Notes: generated by a model not told the origin, from the letters alone. A DNA stretch of 64,000 nt from Vibrio sonorensis (GCF_001854765.1 NZ_LJJE01000070.1:1-64000); one strand, 5' to 3'. Shown: positions 30,175-40,532, numbered from the stretch's first letter. Translations and numbers: made by a program.

Positions 30175-30909
30175 TTATACCTGATTCCCGTGAAGCGCGG
30201 TTGAGTCTAAAAAGTTCTTTTTCTTTTTGAGTTGTTTTCTCTTTTCTTTCTCTTTAATCGCTTCTTTGATAAAGCTTTTACGGCCGTATCGGCTGGTGAT
30301 AATACAGTTGTCTATATCGAAGCCTCTGGCAGGACAATACTCTCTTCCGTAGTAAATGATTTGAAGGTGGAGTTGATTCCACTTCTCTTTAGGGAATAGT
30401 CGTTTTCCATCTCGCTCTGTTTGCTCAACACTTTTCCCGTTAGAAAGGCCCCAGCGATACATTAGGCGATGAATATGCGTATCAACAGGGAAGGCTGGGA
30501 CGTCGAATGCTTGAGCCATTACCACAGAAGCTGTTTTATGGCCAACACCGGGCATGGCCTCTAAGGCTTCAAAATCTTTAGGAACTTCACCGCCATGCTG
30601 CTTAATAATCATGTCGGATAGGTGCCAAATACCTTTTGATTTCATGGGTGATAAACCACAAGGTTTAATGATTTCCTTTATTTCTTCGATGGTGAGTTTC
30701 ACCATGTCATAAGGGTTATCAGCGCGAGCAAATAGCTTAGGTGTGATCTGGTTTACGCGCTCATCGGTGCATTGCGCCGAAAGCAATACAGCAATCAATA
30801 GAGTGTACGGGTCTTTGTGATCAAGTGGGATAGGGGCTTCTGGGTAGTATTCATCAAGTATTTCGATAATCGCTTGGACTTTTTCTTGTTTGGTTATGCT
30901 TGTACTCAT
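30175..30909 (-). CDS. nth: endonuclease III-like DNA glycosylase lacking the iron-sulfur cluster
   Basis: 244 aa, longer than the usual 211-213. The helix-hairpin-helix glycosylase/AP-lyase core is present: MPGVGHKTASVVMAQAF with the catalytic Lys, and FPVDTHIHRLMYR with the catalytic Asp. The [4Fe-4S] loop is not. E. coli has C-x6-C-x2-C-x5-C, but here the segment YGREYCPARGFDIDNC has only two Cys, followed by ITSRYGRKS and a Lys-rich tail (EKEKRKQLKKKKNF). It occupies the usual nth position after rsxE. Start MSTSITKQEK; a longer frame opens 14 codons upstream. Confidence 0.88.
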   Translation of the reverse strand: MSTSITKQEKVQAIIEILDEYYPEAPIPLDHKDPYTLLIAVLLSAQCTDERVNQITPKLFARADNPYDMVKLTIEEIKEIIKPCGLSPMKSKGIWHLSDMIIKQHGGEVPKDFEALEAMPGVGHKTASVVMAQAFDVPAFPVDTHIHRLMYRWGLSNGKSVEQTERDGKRLFPKEKWNQLHLQIIYYGREYCPARGFDIDNCIITSRYGRKSFIKEAIKEKEKRKQLKKKKNFLDSTALHGNQV

Positions 30910-31040
30910 GCTATACACCTTGAGAAGTTTTATTCTGCCACCCGAAAACACGTCGAGCTTGTGTGGCGCTGTCTTTGACTAAGTGAGGCTGCATCTGGTC
31001 GTTTGATTAAAGGACTTTGGCACCCTTCGATTTTATATTG

Positions 31041-31733
31041 TTATTGATTGGTCACTCTTGCCCTTTCTATAGAAGGCTTTTTCTCTTTTGGTTGACGGAG
31101 TTGCATCTGCTTATCGATCACGTTTTTAGCTGCGATCATCAGGCCGACACCAATAAACGCACCCGGTGGAAGTAGTGCAAGTAAAAAGCTACTCTCGACC
31201 TCAAAGACTTGAATTCGTAGTGCTGTCGCCCAGTCGCCTAGTAATAGATCCGCGCCGTCAAATAGAGTGCCATTGCCAATGATTTCTCTCATTGCTCCCA
31301 AAACCACTAAAACGGCCGACATGCCAATACCCATCCAGAAGCCATCTTGTGCCGAAGGCAGTACATCATTCTTTGAAGCAAATGCTTCTGCGCGACCGAT
31401 GATAATACAGTTAGTCACAATCAATGGGATAAAGATCCCGAGTGAAAGATAAAGGCCGTATGCATATGCGTTCATTAGCAGTTGAACACAGGTTACCAAA
31501 GAGGCGATGATCATTACAAATACTGGGATGCGCACTTCTTTGGGCACGTAATCTCGCACTAGAGAAACCGTTACGTTAGAACCAACCATTACGAGCAAGG
31601 TCGCAATACCGAGGCCTAGAGCGTTAGTAACCGTTGACGATACCGCGAGCAATGGGCACAAGCCAAGTAGCTGTACTAGGGCTGGGTTGTTGTCCCACAA
31701 TCCATTTTTAATCAATGTTTTATGATCACTCAT
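31041..31733 (-). CDS. rsxE: electron transport complex subunit RsxE
   Basis: 230 aa, six membrane helices. It is one of the paired RsxA/E integral subunits of the Rsx (Rnf) complex, with the conserved [13 protein letters not shown] and ITTN-like [18 protein letters not shown] segments. The start ATG overlaps the rsxG stop by 8 nt. The complex uses ion motive force and NADH to reduce low-potential acceptors, such as oxidised SoxR in E. coli. Confidence 0.95.
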   Translation of the reverse strand: MSDHKTLIKNGLWDNNPALVQLLGLCPLLAVSSTVTNALGLGIATLLVMVGSNVTVSLVRDYVPKEVRIPVFVMIIASLVTCVQLLMNAYAYGLYLSLGIFIPLIVTNCIIIGRAEAFASKNDVLPSAQDGFWMGIGMSAVLVVLGAMREIIGNGTLFDGADLLLGDWATALRIQVFEVESSFLLALLPPGAFIGVGLMIAAKNVIDKQMQLRQPKEKKPSIERARVTNQ

Positions 31734-32361
31734 CGCTTCCCCCACAGTTTCTCGGTTGTGTCAGTATAGTATCGATATCTCTATTCACTAAAAGAGCAGA
31801 GTTCTTAACGGCCTTTACAACAGCTCTAGGTGTAATGGTTGCTCCAGTAAACTGATCGAATTGCCCGCCATCTTTGCGGACATTCCAATCGGCTAGGTTT
31901 TCTTCACTGACCCGTTTTCCCGCAAAGGTGAGGATCCAGTCACTTACTCTTAAGTCTATTTTATCACCTAGTCCAGGAGTCTCTTTGTGCGCCAATACCC
32001 GAGTTCCGGTAATTGTCCCGTCTAGGGTTAGCCCGACGATAAGCTTGATAGTACCGTTGTAACCATCTGGGGCGATCGATTCGATAGCCAAAGCTGTGGG
32101 CTGACCATCTTTGGTTGCAATATAGGTCGGCATAGGTTCACTGGTGCCCAAAAGCTCATCAGACACCAGAGTACAACTTTTATACAGACGGTTATCATGC
32201 ATGGAAGGTGCGATTACCTGATTAAGTACAGATAGCAATTGTGCTTGCTCTTGTTCTTGAATCGTATCTTTGGTTAAAAAGTTTGTAAAAGCGACTAAGC
32301 CAGTGGAAGCACATGCAAACAAAGCGAGCGTCGCGCCGTTCTTTTTAATTGCGTTTAACAT
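31726..32361 (-). CDS. rsxG: electron transport complex subunit RsxG
   Basis: 211 aa with one N-terminal membrane anchor and a periplasmic FMN-binding domain. FMN is attached covalently to a Thr in the S/T-GAT-x-T motif, here [15 protein letters not shown] near residue 175. The [13 protein letters not shown] block precedes it. It overlaps rsxE and lies 8 nt after rsxD. Confidence 0.96.
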   Translation of the reverse strand: MLNAIKKNGATLALFACASTGLVAFTNFLTKDTIQEQEQAQLLSVLNQVIAPSMHDNRLYKSCTLVSDELLGTSEPMPTYIATKDGQPTALAIESIAPDGYNGTIKLIVGLTLDGTITGTRVLAHKETPGLGDKIDLRVSDWILTFAGKRVSEENLADWNVRKDGGQFDQFTGATITPRAVVKAVKNSALLVNRDIDTILTQPRNCGGSDE

Positions 32362-32369
32362 TTCGCTCC

Positions 32370-33416
32370 TCAGTGACCGTAAGTTCTAGGTTTGGTGTAG
32401 TAATCGATTAAAGGTACACACATATTCGCTAGCAAAACAGCAAAAGCGACGCCATCGGGGAAGCCTCCCCAACTGCGAATGACAAAAACCATCAGACCGA
32501 TAAAAGCACCAAAGATAAGTCTACCTTTAACTGTTGTCGAGGCAGAAACTGGGTCGGTTGCAATAAAGAAAGCACCGAGCATCGTCGCTCCAGAAAACAG
32601 GTGTAGCAATGGACTTGCGGTCTCTCCCGGTGAGAAGAGTGCAAAAAGTCCACTGACCACTAAAAGTGCAGCAAGCATGCTCGCAGGTATGTACCATTGG
32701 ATAATGCGAAGTTTAATTAACAATAATCCGCCAACCAGATAGGCGAGGTTCACCACTCCCCACCCTATACCGGCGAAGGCTCCAAATTGCGGTTGAGTTA
32801 AAATTTCAGAGCTGGTATACCCTGCGCGTAAAGCTGTTTTAAATTCATCAAGTGGCGTTGCCATAGTAATGCCATCTATACCTGAACGTACCTGTTGTAG
32901 GGATAGACCGTCAATATTGTAACCACCAAAAATTAACGCAAATGAATCTGCCATCGTTACGGGGGCTGCTTGTAAATCGATGGGTGCCATCCAACTGGTC
33001 ATTTGGACTGGAAAAGAGATAAGCAGTACAACATAAGCAGCCATAGCAGGATTAAACAGGTTTTGCCCTAAGCCACCATATAAATGTTTGGCTATTACGA
33101 TAGCGAAAAACATACCTATCACTATCATCCACCACGGAGAAAGAGGAGGTATAGCAACCGCCAATAACCAAGCGGTGACCATAGCGCTGTGGTCTTTAAG
33201 AGCGAGGGTAGGTTTTCGACCACGCAGTAACATAACACCCGCCTCAAAAGACCAAGCGAGGATCACTGCTAGAAATAGCTGAATTATCGTGCCAAGTCCA
33301 AAATAATAACTTTGAGCAACTAGACCGGGCATAGCGCAAACCATTACCCATTTCATTAGGTCAGGTGTGCGCTTCCTGCTATGGGCATGCGGTGAGCTGG
33401 CAATAAAAAAGGCCAC
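32370..33416 (-). CDS. rsxD: electron transport complex subunit RsxD
   Basis: 348 aa, about nine or ten membrane helices. It is a NqrB/RnfD-type subunit with a covalent FMN on the Thr of [13 protein letters not shown] near residue 187. Conserved [13 protein letters not shown] marks the FMN and quinone region. The GTG start shares one base with the rsxC TAG stop, typical of tight coupling. Confidence 0.95.
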   Translation of the reverse strand: MAFFIASSPHAHSRKRTPDLMKWVMVCAMPGLVAQSYYFGLGTIIQLFLAVILAWSFEAGVMLLRGRKPTLALKDHSAMVTAWLLAVAIPPLSPWWMIVIGMFFAIVIAKHLYGGLGQNLFNPAMAAYVVLLISFPVQMTSWMAPIDLQAAPVTMADSFALIFGGYNIDGLSLQQVRSGIDGITMATPLDEFKTALRAGYTSSEILTQPQFGAFAGIGWGVVNLAYLVGGLLLIKLRIIQWYIPASMLAALLVVSGLFALFSPGETASPLLHLFSGATMLGAFFIATDPVSASTTVKGRLIFGAFIGLMVFVIRSWGGFPDGVAFAVLLANMCVPLIDYYTKPRTYGH

Positions 33417-35478
33417 TACTCTTTCTCCTCAAATTGAGTATCTGCTTGATTTTGTTTGTTCTGAGCCGCTTTACGTGCCTTGGCTCTGGCAATAGCAGCG
33501 GCAACGGCCGCTTTTTTCGGATCTTCACTTGCTCAGTAGGCGCAGGCTCTTCAACTGTTTCGCTTTGCTGCTGGGCGGCTTTGCGCGCTTTGGCTCTGGC
33601 GACAGCAGCGGCAACGGCATCCTGTTTTGAGTTGCCTGATGTCTTTTGATTGTTATCGGTTTGAGTTGTTTCAGAGGCAGCTGATTGGTCAGCCTTACGC
33701 GCTTTAGCCCTTGCAACAGCAGCGGCAACAGCGGCCTTTTTATCTTCCTTGGACTCGGGTTGTTGATCAGTTTTAGCGGCTTTCTTTTCTCTCGCGAGTC
33801 GCTTTCTTTCTTCGCGAAGTTTGGCCATTTCACTGTTGTCTGGCGTTTCTTGACCAGCTTTTGCGGCAGCCGCTTGTTTCGCTTTCGCTTTTGCAATCGC
33901 GGCTGCAACAGCGGGTTTGACTTCACTGCTTGCTGGCTCTGATTGTGCTTTTTGAGCTTTGACGCGGGCAATTGCCGCTGCGATGGCATCATCACCACCT
34001 GAGTCTTTCATCTCTTTGCGTCGGTTATCTGCCGCTTTTTTGAATCGATTCTCTCTTTCTGACTTATCGCGTTCTAGTCTTGCTTTCTTCTCTTCAAATC
34101 GAATCTTTGCTCGCTCAGCAGCTAACGCTTCTTCGGTCCGAGTTCTTATCTCTGCTTTCGCTTGACGATAGTATTGAACAAGCGGGATCTCACTTGGACA
34201 TACGTATGCACAAGCACCACATTCAATACAATCTTTGAGGTTCAACTCCTCACATTTATCGTACTCTTGCGCTTTAGCATGCCATTGCAACTGTTGGGGC
34301 AGTAGCGACGCTGGACAAACTGCTGCACATTCACCACATCTTATACAGGCCATTTCGCTATCGGAAGAGGCTATTTCATTGCGACTTGGCGCTAAGATAC
34401 AGTTGGCTGTTTTTGTGATAGGAACTTGTGCGTGAGGTATAGTAAAGCCCATCATAGGACCACCCATAATCAAGCGCTGCAGTTTTTTATCGGCTTGGTA
34501 GCCAAACTCGTTCAACAGGTCTTGTACTGGTGTTCCAACCAGAGTCCATACGTTTTGGGGCTTGTGGAAAGAGTTACCTGTTAGAGTCACTATGCGTTGA
34601 ATGAGAGGTTCACCATCTATTACCGCGCGTTTGATTGCGTGTAACGAACCCACGTTTTGAACAAGTAGACCGATATCTGCTGGAATACCATTTTTAGGCA
34701 CTTCTTTGTTCGTCAGTACCTTGATTAACTGTTTTTCGCCACCGCTCGGATATTTAGTAGGGATAACTCGAATTACAATGTTTTTGTGCTCGGCAGCTTT
34801 GTCTAACGCTGCAATCGCTTCTGGCTTGTTATCCTCTATACCAATAACGGTGAGCTGAGGTTTGAGAATATGTTCAACTATCTCTATGCCTTGAATAATC
34901 TCTTCAGCATAGTCACGCATCAATACATCATCAGCAGTGATATAAGGTTCACATTCAGCGGCATTGACAATCAAAATCTCGGTGCGGGCAAGGCCTGTCT
35001 GGATTTTTTTTGCCGTAGGGAAACCCGCTCCCCCCATTCCTGAGATGCCAGCTTGGCGAATCACCTCTATCAACTCTTCGGGAGAAGACTGGGTGAAATC
35101 TTTTATAGTTTTTCGTTCTACCCAAGTGTCTTGGCCATCGGGTTCAATCACAATACACATTTCAGTTAATCCTGAAGGGTGTGCCGTTGTTCTTGGCTCA
35201 ACCGCGATAACCTTTCCCGATGTTGGGGCGTGAACTGGCAGGGTAAAACTAGTATCGTACTTGGTTAGAGCTTGTCCTTTGAGCACGTGCTCGCCAGTCT
35301 CTACCGTGAGCATGCCCGGTTTACCAATGTGTTGTTTAATGGGTAAAACGATTTGCTTTGGAACGGAAGCCGTCGCGATACCAAACTTAGTTGATTGGTG
35401 CTTGTTTTCAGGCGGATGGATGCCTCCAGGGAAGTCCCAGAGTGCGCCATTTTTGATTTGTTCGATTAGTGGCAACAT
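33416..35478 (-). pseudogene. rsxC: electron transport complex subunit RsxC, one frameshift near the 3' end
   Basis: RsxC is the peripheral NADH/FMN and Fe-S subunit. The NADH/FMN region includes GISGMGGAGFPTAKK and NAAECEPYITADD. Two [4Fe-4S] ferredoxin motifs follow: CIRCGECAAVCP and CIECGACAYVCP. A long Ala/Lys repeat tail completes the protein. One base is missing near 33528. Restoring it changes the tail from ...VKIRKKRP to EDPKKAAVAAAIARAKARKA and gives the stop at 33416 (687 aa), which joins rsxD as TAGTG. The start is the ATG of MLPLIEQIKNG. Confidence 0.9.
33430..33985 (-). repeat. degenerate Ala/Lys-rich repeat coding the RsxC tail
   Basis: Five copies of a helical unit close to AVAAAIARAKARKA, separated by 15-45 variable residues: AIAAAIARVKAQKA, AVAAAIAKAKAKQA, AVAAAVARAKARKA (twice) and AVAAAIARAKARKA. 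At DNA level the GCAGCGGCAACGGC-type core recurs. RsxC tails differ in repeat number between genomes, consistent with recombination between copies. The frameshift lies between copies 4 and 5. Confidence 0.85.
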
Positions 35479-35486
35479 ACCAGTCC

Positions 35487-36070
35487 TCAATTCACGCTAT
35501 TCTGCTTAGCAGCAGTATCGGTAATATCAACAACGGGAATAGCGTTCATTTGCCACTTCCAGCTAGCTGTGGTTTCTTCCACTGGGATCATTTCTATACA
35601 GTCTGTCGGGCAAGGGGCAACACATAAGTCGCAACCAGTACATTCATCTTTGATAACCGTGTGTAGTGCTTTGGTTCCGCCAACAATGGCGTCAACAGGA
35701 CAAGCTTGTATGCATTTAGTACATCCGATACACATGTCTTCGTGGATAAATGCTACGGTCTTTACATTGCTGTCAAGATCGTGAGCAGATTCTGTCGCTT
35801 CTACACCCATTAGGTCTGCGAGTTTTTCAATCGTTGCTTGTCCTCCAGGGGGGCACTTATTGATCTCGTCACCGTTGGCAATCGCCTCGGCATAAGGGCG
35901 ACAGCGGGATAACCACACTGACCACATTGAGTTTGCGGAAGAATGCTATCAATTTGCTCAACGATAGGGTCGCCTTCGACTTTAAATCGAATCGATGCAA
36001 AGCCTAATACTGCCCCAAAGATCGCGGCTAAGGCAGCTAGGGCGAGGATTGCTATTAAAATGGCACTCAT
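35487..36070 (-). pseudogene. rsxB: electron transport complex ferredoxin subunit RsxB, one frameshift
   Basis: RsxB has an N-terminal membrane helix, an Fe-S domain opening with [11 protein letters not shown], and two ferredoxin clusters ([24 protein letters not shown]). The reading breaks after QCGQCGYP near 35905, where CCCGGC should read but one G is missing. Adding it restores [13 protein letters not shown] and a 194-aa protein. The lost base falls inside the codon of an Fe-S ligand region. The stop lies 8 nt before the rsxC start. Confidence 0.9.
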
Positions 36071-36072
36071 GG

Positions 36073-36651
36073 TTACTTCACCAATCCAGTAAAGCCCATA
36101 AAGGCGAGTGACATTAGGCCTGCGGTGATCATTGCAATAGATGCGCCTTTAAATGGAGCCGGTACATCCGCAGCAGCAATTCTTTCACGCATTGAAGCGA
36201 ACAAGATCAAAACCATTGAGAAACCCACAGCGGCACCAAACCCATAGACAATGGACTCGATAAAGTTGTGATTTTCATTAATGTTCAAAAGAGCCACACC
36301 AAGTACAGCGCAGTTGGTTGTGATCAATGGCAGGAATATGCCCAATAGGCGATATAGTGTCGGACTGGTTTTGTGGACTACCATTTCAGTAAACTGAACG
36401 ACTACTGCAATAACCAATATAAAACTCATGGTACGCAGGTAGCCCAGACCCAATGGGGTCAAGATATAGGTTTCAACCAGATAGGCGCTAACGGAGGCTA
36501 GCGTTAAGACAAAAGTCGTCGCTAGCCCCATCCCAATTGCAGTTTCCAGTTTTTTGGATACGCCCATAAACGGACATAGGCCCAAGAACTTCACCAGTAC
36601 AAAGTTGTTAACCAGCACAGTGCCGACCAACAACAAAAAATATTCGGTCAT
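36073..36651 (-). CDS. rsxA: electron transport complex subunit RsxA
   Basis: 192 aa, six membrane helices, first gene of rsxABCDGE. The [20 protein letters not shown]-terminus and [15 protein letters not shown], whose Cys helps hold an intramembrane iron centre, match the family. The start is chosen at MTEYF because the 20 upstream residues are hydrophilic and non-conserved. It is 2 nt from rsxB. Confidence 0.96.
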   Translation of the reverse strand: MTEYFLLLVGTVLVNNFVLVKFLGLCPFMGVSKKLETAIGMGLATTFVLTLASVSAYLVETYILTPLGLGYLRTMSFILVIAVVVQFTEMVVHKTSPTLYRLLGIFLPLITTNCAVLGVALLNINENHNFIESIVYGFGAAVGFSMVLILFASMRERIAAADVPAPFKGASIAMITAGLMSLAFMGFTGLVK

Positions 36652-36919
36652 AATTATATATTTTCGATGTTCCGATCCCGATATTATCCAGTTTTGCCGC
36701 CTTAATAACAACCAAGGAAAGCTAAGGTTTTATATTCTTGAATAAAAATTATACGTAAGGGTTCCACATAAAGGGTAGTCAAGATAAGAATTTCGAAGAT
36801 GAACTAACCTCAGAGAGGGAGAAGAGGGTATGCGCGGAGATTTTGTTCATTGTTTAAGACTAGGATTATACTAATTTTTGAAGCAATGAAAGGCTCCGCG
36901 CGAGTAGATGCCATTTCAA

Positions 36920-37543
36920 TTATTTAACTCTGATTAAACTGCCTGAATCTGAGTGGTTGAAAGGCTTACCGTAGACATGTAATGCGGTAGTTTGTGAGTA
37001 CTTCAAACGGTCTGTTTCACTTAAATCTAAAGTCATAGTGAAATCGATAGTTGTATCGTGTTGCGTCATGTATTTGCTTTCAGCAATTCCTCGTTTCTGA
37101 GTTTTAAACTCGATCACTTCTCCAGCTTTTCCTTCCGCTACAACACAAACCGCTCTGGGAATACAGTACGAGTTATAAACCAGTTGGTTTTCTTTATCGT
37201 ATATTAGGTATCCTCGCTGGTCATGAAACTTAGCATCATCGCGCTTTCGAAACACTTCTTGCTCGTAGTACAGCGCTACAAGATATTGGTCGCTCGCATT
37301 TTTTGCGTCGGCAGCAGGTTTGAAAGTGATAGTTTCATAATAAGGTTCGACGGCGATACCACCTTTTCCTATTTCTGTCCCTGCTTGGCCCGGAGCAACA
37401 TCTACCCCTCCAGTCTGATCTGATTTCCAGTTACCGACTAGCTTGGCGAGTGGGCCAAAATCTAATCCGTTGATTATTGTTGAATCTTGTGCCGTTGCAT
37501 ATGGGCTTGTTAAGAGGAGAATTAAACATATAACATTTTTCAT
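36920..37543 (-). CDS. secreted protein with nitrobindin/FABP-like beta-barrel domain
   Basis: 207 aa with a signal peptide (MKNVICLILLLTSPYATA, about 18 residues). The mature part begins GPLAKLVGNWKSD, a GxW-type opening strand of nitrobindin and heme-binding beta-barrel proteins, and continues with many beta strands (YYETITFKPAAD, QYLVALYYEQEV, RGYLIYDKENQL). The C-terminal His of nitrobindins may be HVYG, but I cannot place it with certainty. Two Cys (SYCIPRAVCVV) could form a disulfide. Function not known; the family call is tentative. Confidence 0.7.
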   Translation of the reverse strand: MKNVICLILLLTSPYATAQDSTIINGLDFGPLAKLVGNWKSDQTGGVDVAPGQAGTEIGKGGIAVEPYYETITFKPAADAKNASDQYLVALYYEQEVFRKRDDAKFHDQRGYLIYDKENQLVYNSYCIPRAVCVVAEGKAGEVIEFKTQKRGIAESKYMTQHDTTIDFTMTLDLSETDRLKYSQTTALHVYGKPFNHSDSGSLIRVK

Positions 37544-37829
37544 TTGGCTTCCTTTTGTGGATTGAGCCAGAAAATCTTGATGATAATTTGATTATTAATT
37601 AATGATTGGGATCAAATTTGATCTTAAAAAAAAGGTGTTAGTGGGTGGAGTCATTGTCTTTGGGACCCCTTTGGTACTGAGGTCTTGAAACCAGTTTGCA
37701 CGAGTAGCAAAAATTGGAAGAGGTGTCTTAGGCAGTTTCCGACAAATTGTATGCCTAAAAGATATTGAAGAGGAGCGAGATGAGAAGCTTTACCTAAAAT
37801 TGGTTAAAATTTCTGATGTGCCAAAACGA
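37544..37829. other. intergenic stretch with a possible degraded reading frame
   Basis: Between the secreted-protein gene and tRNA-Asn. A plus-strand frame from an ATG at 37602 is open except for one TGA at 37686, then runs through codons such as FARVAKIGRGVLGSFRQIV and ERDEKLYLKLVKIS. There is no ribosome-binding site. It may be a remnant or chance. Confidence 0.3.
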
Positions 37830-37830
37830 G

Positions 37831-37858
37831 AAAAGCCCAGTCTTGCGACTGAGCTTTT
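37831..37858 (-). terminator. terminator after tRNA-Asn
   Basis: On the minus strand AAAAGCTCAGTC pairs with GACTGGGCTTTT (one mismatch) around GCAA, followed by T and CT. It begins a few bases past the tRNA CCA end. Confidence 0.85.
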
Positions 37859-37864
37859 TGAATT

Positions 37865-37940
37865 TGGCTCCCCCTGCGGGACTCGAACCTGCGACATACG
37901 GATTAACAGTCCGCCGTTCTACCAACTGAACTAAGGGGGA
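37865..37940 (-). tRNA. tRNA-Asn (anticodon GTT)
   Basis: A 76-nt tRNA with encoded CCA. The acceptor stem TCCCCCT pairs with AGGGGGA, and the anticodon stem GGACT/AATCC-side loop carries GTT. It is a single-gene transcript between its own promoter and terminator. Confidence 0.96.
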
Positions 37941-37959
37941 ATTGCTTTAAGCGGAGCGA

Positions 37960-37988
37960 ATCTTATCGACAGGCTTATTACTTGTCAA
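37960..37988 (-). promoter_or_regulatory. sigma70 promoter of tRNA-Asn
   Basis: Perfect -35 TTGACA, a 17-bp spacer, -10 TAAGAT, then a GC-rich discriminator TCGCTCCGC, as expected for a stable-RNA promoter. The start should be near 37953, about 12 nt before the tRNA. Confidence 0.85.
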
Positions 37989-38043
37989 CAATTTAACAGC
38001 GATAATTTTAGATATTTTTTAAAGAAAAATGCTTTACTTTTTT

Positions 38044-38068
38044 CTAGCCCTTGGCGCTTCTGGGCTAG
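38044..38068 (+). terminator. orphan hairpin with T tail
   Basis: CTAGCCC pairs with GGGCTAG around 11 nt, followed by TTTTA. No gene precedes it on the plus strand within 500 bp. It could end an unseen small RNA or act on read-through. Evidence is the hairpin alone. Confidence 0.4.
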
Positions 38069-38074
38069 TTTTAC

Positions 38075-38097
38075 TTATCCACCAAAATTGTGGATAA
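38075..38097. promoter_or_regulatory. inverted pair of DnaA boxes upstream of uvrB
   Basis: TTATCCACC and TGTGGATAA face each other five bases apart. The second is a perfect DnaA box and the first has one mismatch. They lie about 380 bp before uvrB. A DnaA-box link to uvrB is known in E. coli. Here this could tie uvrB to DnaA level or simply be a titration site. Confidence 0.65.
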
Positions 38098-38419
38098 GTG
38101 TGTTAATTAAACTTGAGCAAAGTGAATAAGTAAAACATGAACAAATATCACACATATAGGGTGTTGTGTTTAACATGTTGTTATTCATAAAGAAATGCTA
38201 TGTAATCTACAGCGTTTTGCGTTTAGGCGGAAAATAAAAAAGGTGAGATAAATGGGAAATAGAGCAAAAAATGTGAATAAGATGTGATTAGTTTTTTGCT
38301 GTTTTTAAGGATGGTTTCCTCAGGTGGGCAAGTACTATAACAAGATAGAAAGCAGGGATCTACCTCAATCGACAATATAAATGAAAAAACAGAGATTAAT
38401 TTCTATTAGAAAGTTGTTT

Positions 38420-38435
38420 CTGTATATATATACAG
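38420..38435. promoter_or_regulatory. LexA (SOS) box of uvrB
   Basis: CTGTATATATATACAG is a perfect match to the gamma-proteobacterial LexA consensus, 39 bp before the uvrB start. uvrB is a canonical SOS gene. Confidence 0.95.
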
Positions 38436-38474
38436 GCACAATAAAGTGTTTTAGCAGCAACCGCAGAGGAAAAT

Positions 38475-40505
38475 ATGAGTAAAGTCTTTGATCTCGTTTC
38501 CGACTACCAACCGTCAGGTGATCAGCCAACGGCCATTCAGCAGTTATTAGATGGTTTAGACTCCGGTCTGGCTCATCAAACACTACTGGGTGTTACGGGG
38601 TCGGGGAAAACCTTTACTTTAGCTAACGTTATTGCCCAAGCCCAACGGCCTGCGATATTGCTTGCTCCAAACAAGACCTTGGCCGCACAGCTCTATGGTG
38701 AAATGAAGGCTTTCTTCCCAAATAATGCCGTTGAATATTTTGTCTCTTATTACGACTATTATCAGCCAGAAGCTTACGTACCGACCACTGATACCTTTAT
38801 CGAAAAAGACGCGTCGGTGAACGCTCATATCGAGCAAATGAGGTTGTCTGCAACAAAAGCATTGCTTGAAAGAAAAGACGCTATCATCGTTGCCTCTGTT
38901 TCGGCTATTTATGGTTTGGGCGACCCTCAGTCCTACTTGCAAATGATGCTTCATATCCGTCGCGGTGATGTGATGGATCAAAGAGATATTCTTCGTCGAT
39001 TGGCAGAACTTCAATACAGTCGCAATGATGTGGCCTTTGAACGCGGTCAATTCAGGGTTCGAGGAGAAGTGATTGATATCTTCCCTGCTGAATCTGATCA
39101 GGAAGCGGTGCGCATTGAGATGTTTGATGACGAAATCGACTGCATTAGCATCTTTGACCCATTGACTGGTGCCGTTTCACAGCGCGATGTTCCCAGATAC
39201 ACGGTTTATCCTAAAACGCACTATGTCACGCCAAGAGAGCGAATTTTAGAGGCGGTGGATTCCATCAAAGAAGAGTTGGCTTCTCGACAAAAGCACTTGC
39301 TAGATAACAACAAGCTTTTGGAAGAACAGCGCATTAGCCAGCGGACACAGTTCGATATTGAAATGATGAACGAACTCGGGTTCTGCTCGGGTATTGAAAA
39401 CTACTCTAGATACCTCAGTGGTAGAGGCGAAGGTGAGCCGCCTCCGACTCTATTCGATTATTTACCTCATGACGGACTGCTAATCATCGATGAGTCTCAT
39501 GTTACCGTTCCTCAAATAGGCGCTATGTATAAAGGGGATCGCTCCAGAAAAGAGACACTTGTGGAGTTTGGTTTTCGGTTGCCATCAGCTTTAGACAATA
39601 GACCTCTTAAGTTTGATGAGTTTGAATCCCTTGCACCTCAAACCATTTTTGTCTCTGCGACGCCGGGGAACTACGAGTTAGAAAAGTCAGATGGAGACAT
39701 CGCAGATCAGGTAGTAAGACCGACAGGGTTGCTGGATCCGGAGTTGGAGGTTAGGCCGGTAGCGACTCAGGTAGATGATTTACTGTCTGAGATACGAATC
39801 CGTAGTGACAAAGACGAGCGAGTCTTAGTTACGACCTTAACTAAACGCATGGCTGAAGATTTAACTGAGTATCTTACTGAGCACGACGTTAAGGTGCGCT
39901 ACCTTCACTCTGATATTGATACCGTTGAACGTGTAGAAATCATTAGAGATTTGCGTTTGGGTGAGTTTGACGTGCTGGTGGGTATTAACTTGCTTCGAGA
40001 AGGTTTAGATATGCCCGAAGTCTCACTGGTGGCAATTCTAGATGCAGATAAGGAAGGTTTCCTGCGCTCTGAACGTTCGCTGATCCAGACTATAGGCCGC
40101 GCAGCTCGAAACGTGTGTGGTAAAGCTATTCTCTATGCTGATCGAATCACTGGCTCTATGAAAAGAGCAATGGATGAGACCAACCGACGCAGAGCGAAAC
40201 AGGAAGAGTACAACGAGGAAAAAGGTATTGTTCCACAGGCACTTAAACGCAACGTGAAAGATATTATGGAGCTTGGTGATATAGCTAAATCCAAAAAGTC
40301 GAGAACGTCAAAACAAGTGCCGCTATCGAAAGTTGCCGAGCCTTCTAAAGATTATCAGGTATTTACGCCTCAGGAATTGGAAAAAGAGATCGCTAAACTC
40401 GAAGCGCAGATGTATCAGCACGCTCAAGACTTGGAGTTTGAACAAGCTGCGGCGAAGCGCGATGAGATAGAAAAGCTACGAGCGCAATTTATTGCGAATA
40501 GCTGA
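38475..40505 (+). CDS. uvrB: excinuclease ABC subunit B
   Basis: 676 aa. UvrB is the damage-verifying helicase of nucleotide excision repair, loaded by UvrA and then binding UvrC. Walker A is [10 protein letters not shown] (residues about 39-48). The damage-probing beta-hairpin contains [12 protein letters not shown] and Walker B is [10 protein letters not shown]. The C-terminal UVR/UvrC-binding helices ([20 protein letters not shown]) are intact. Transcription should be LexA-controlled from the adjacent box. Confidence 0.98.
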   Translation: MSKVFDLVSDYQPSGDQPTAIQQLLDGLDSGLAHQTLLGVTGSGKTFTLANVIAQAQRPAILLAPNKTLAAQLYGEMKAFFPNNAVEYFVSYYDYYQPEAYVPTTDTFIEKDASVNAHIEQMRLSATKALLERKDAIIVASVSAIYGLGDPQSYLQMMLHIRRGDVMDQRDILRRLAELQYSRNDVAFERGQFRVRGEVIDIFPAESDQEAVRIEMFDDEIDCISIFDPLTGAVSQRDVPRYTVYPKTHYVTPRERILEAVDSIKEELASRQKHLLDNNKLLEEQRISQRTQFDIEMMNELGFCSGIENYSRYLSGRGEGEPPPTLFDYLPHDGLLIIDESHVTVPQIGAMYKGDRSRKETLVEFGFRLPSALDNRPLKFDEFESLAPQTIFVSATPGNYELEKSDGDIADQVVRPTGLLDPELEVRPVATQVDDLLSEIRIRSDKDERVLVTTLTKRMAEDLTEYLTEHDVKVRYLHSDIDTVERVEIIRDLRLGEFDVLVGINLLREGLDMPEVSLVAILDADKEGFLRSERSLIQTIGRAARNVCGKAILYADRITGSMKRAMDETNRRRAKQEEYNEEKGIVPQALKRNVKDIMELGDIAKSKKSRTSKQVPLSKVAEPSKDYQVFTPQELEKEIAKLEAQMYQHAQDLEFEQAAAKRDEIEKLRAQFIANS

Positions 40506-40532
40506 CCAGTGTAATTGGTCTAACGTTCAGGC

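Noticed and set aside
33430..33985. Repeat array considered as CRISPR
   Set aside because: Units code Ala/Lys helix in frame with RsxC, spacers are not uniform and no cas genes are near.
33525..33998. 157-codon minus-strand frame full of Lys and Pro
   Set aside because: It is an alternate frame of the rsxC repeat tail; repeats keep more than one frame open.
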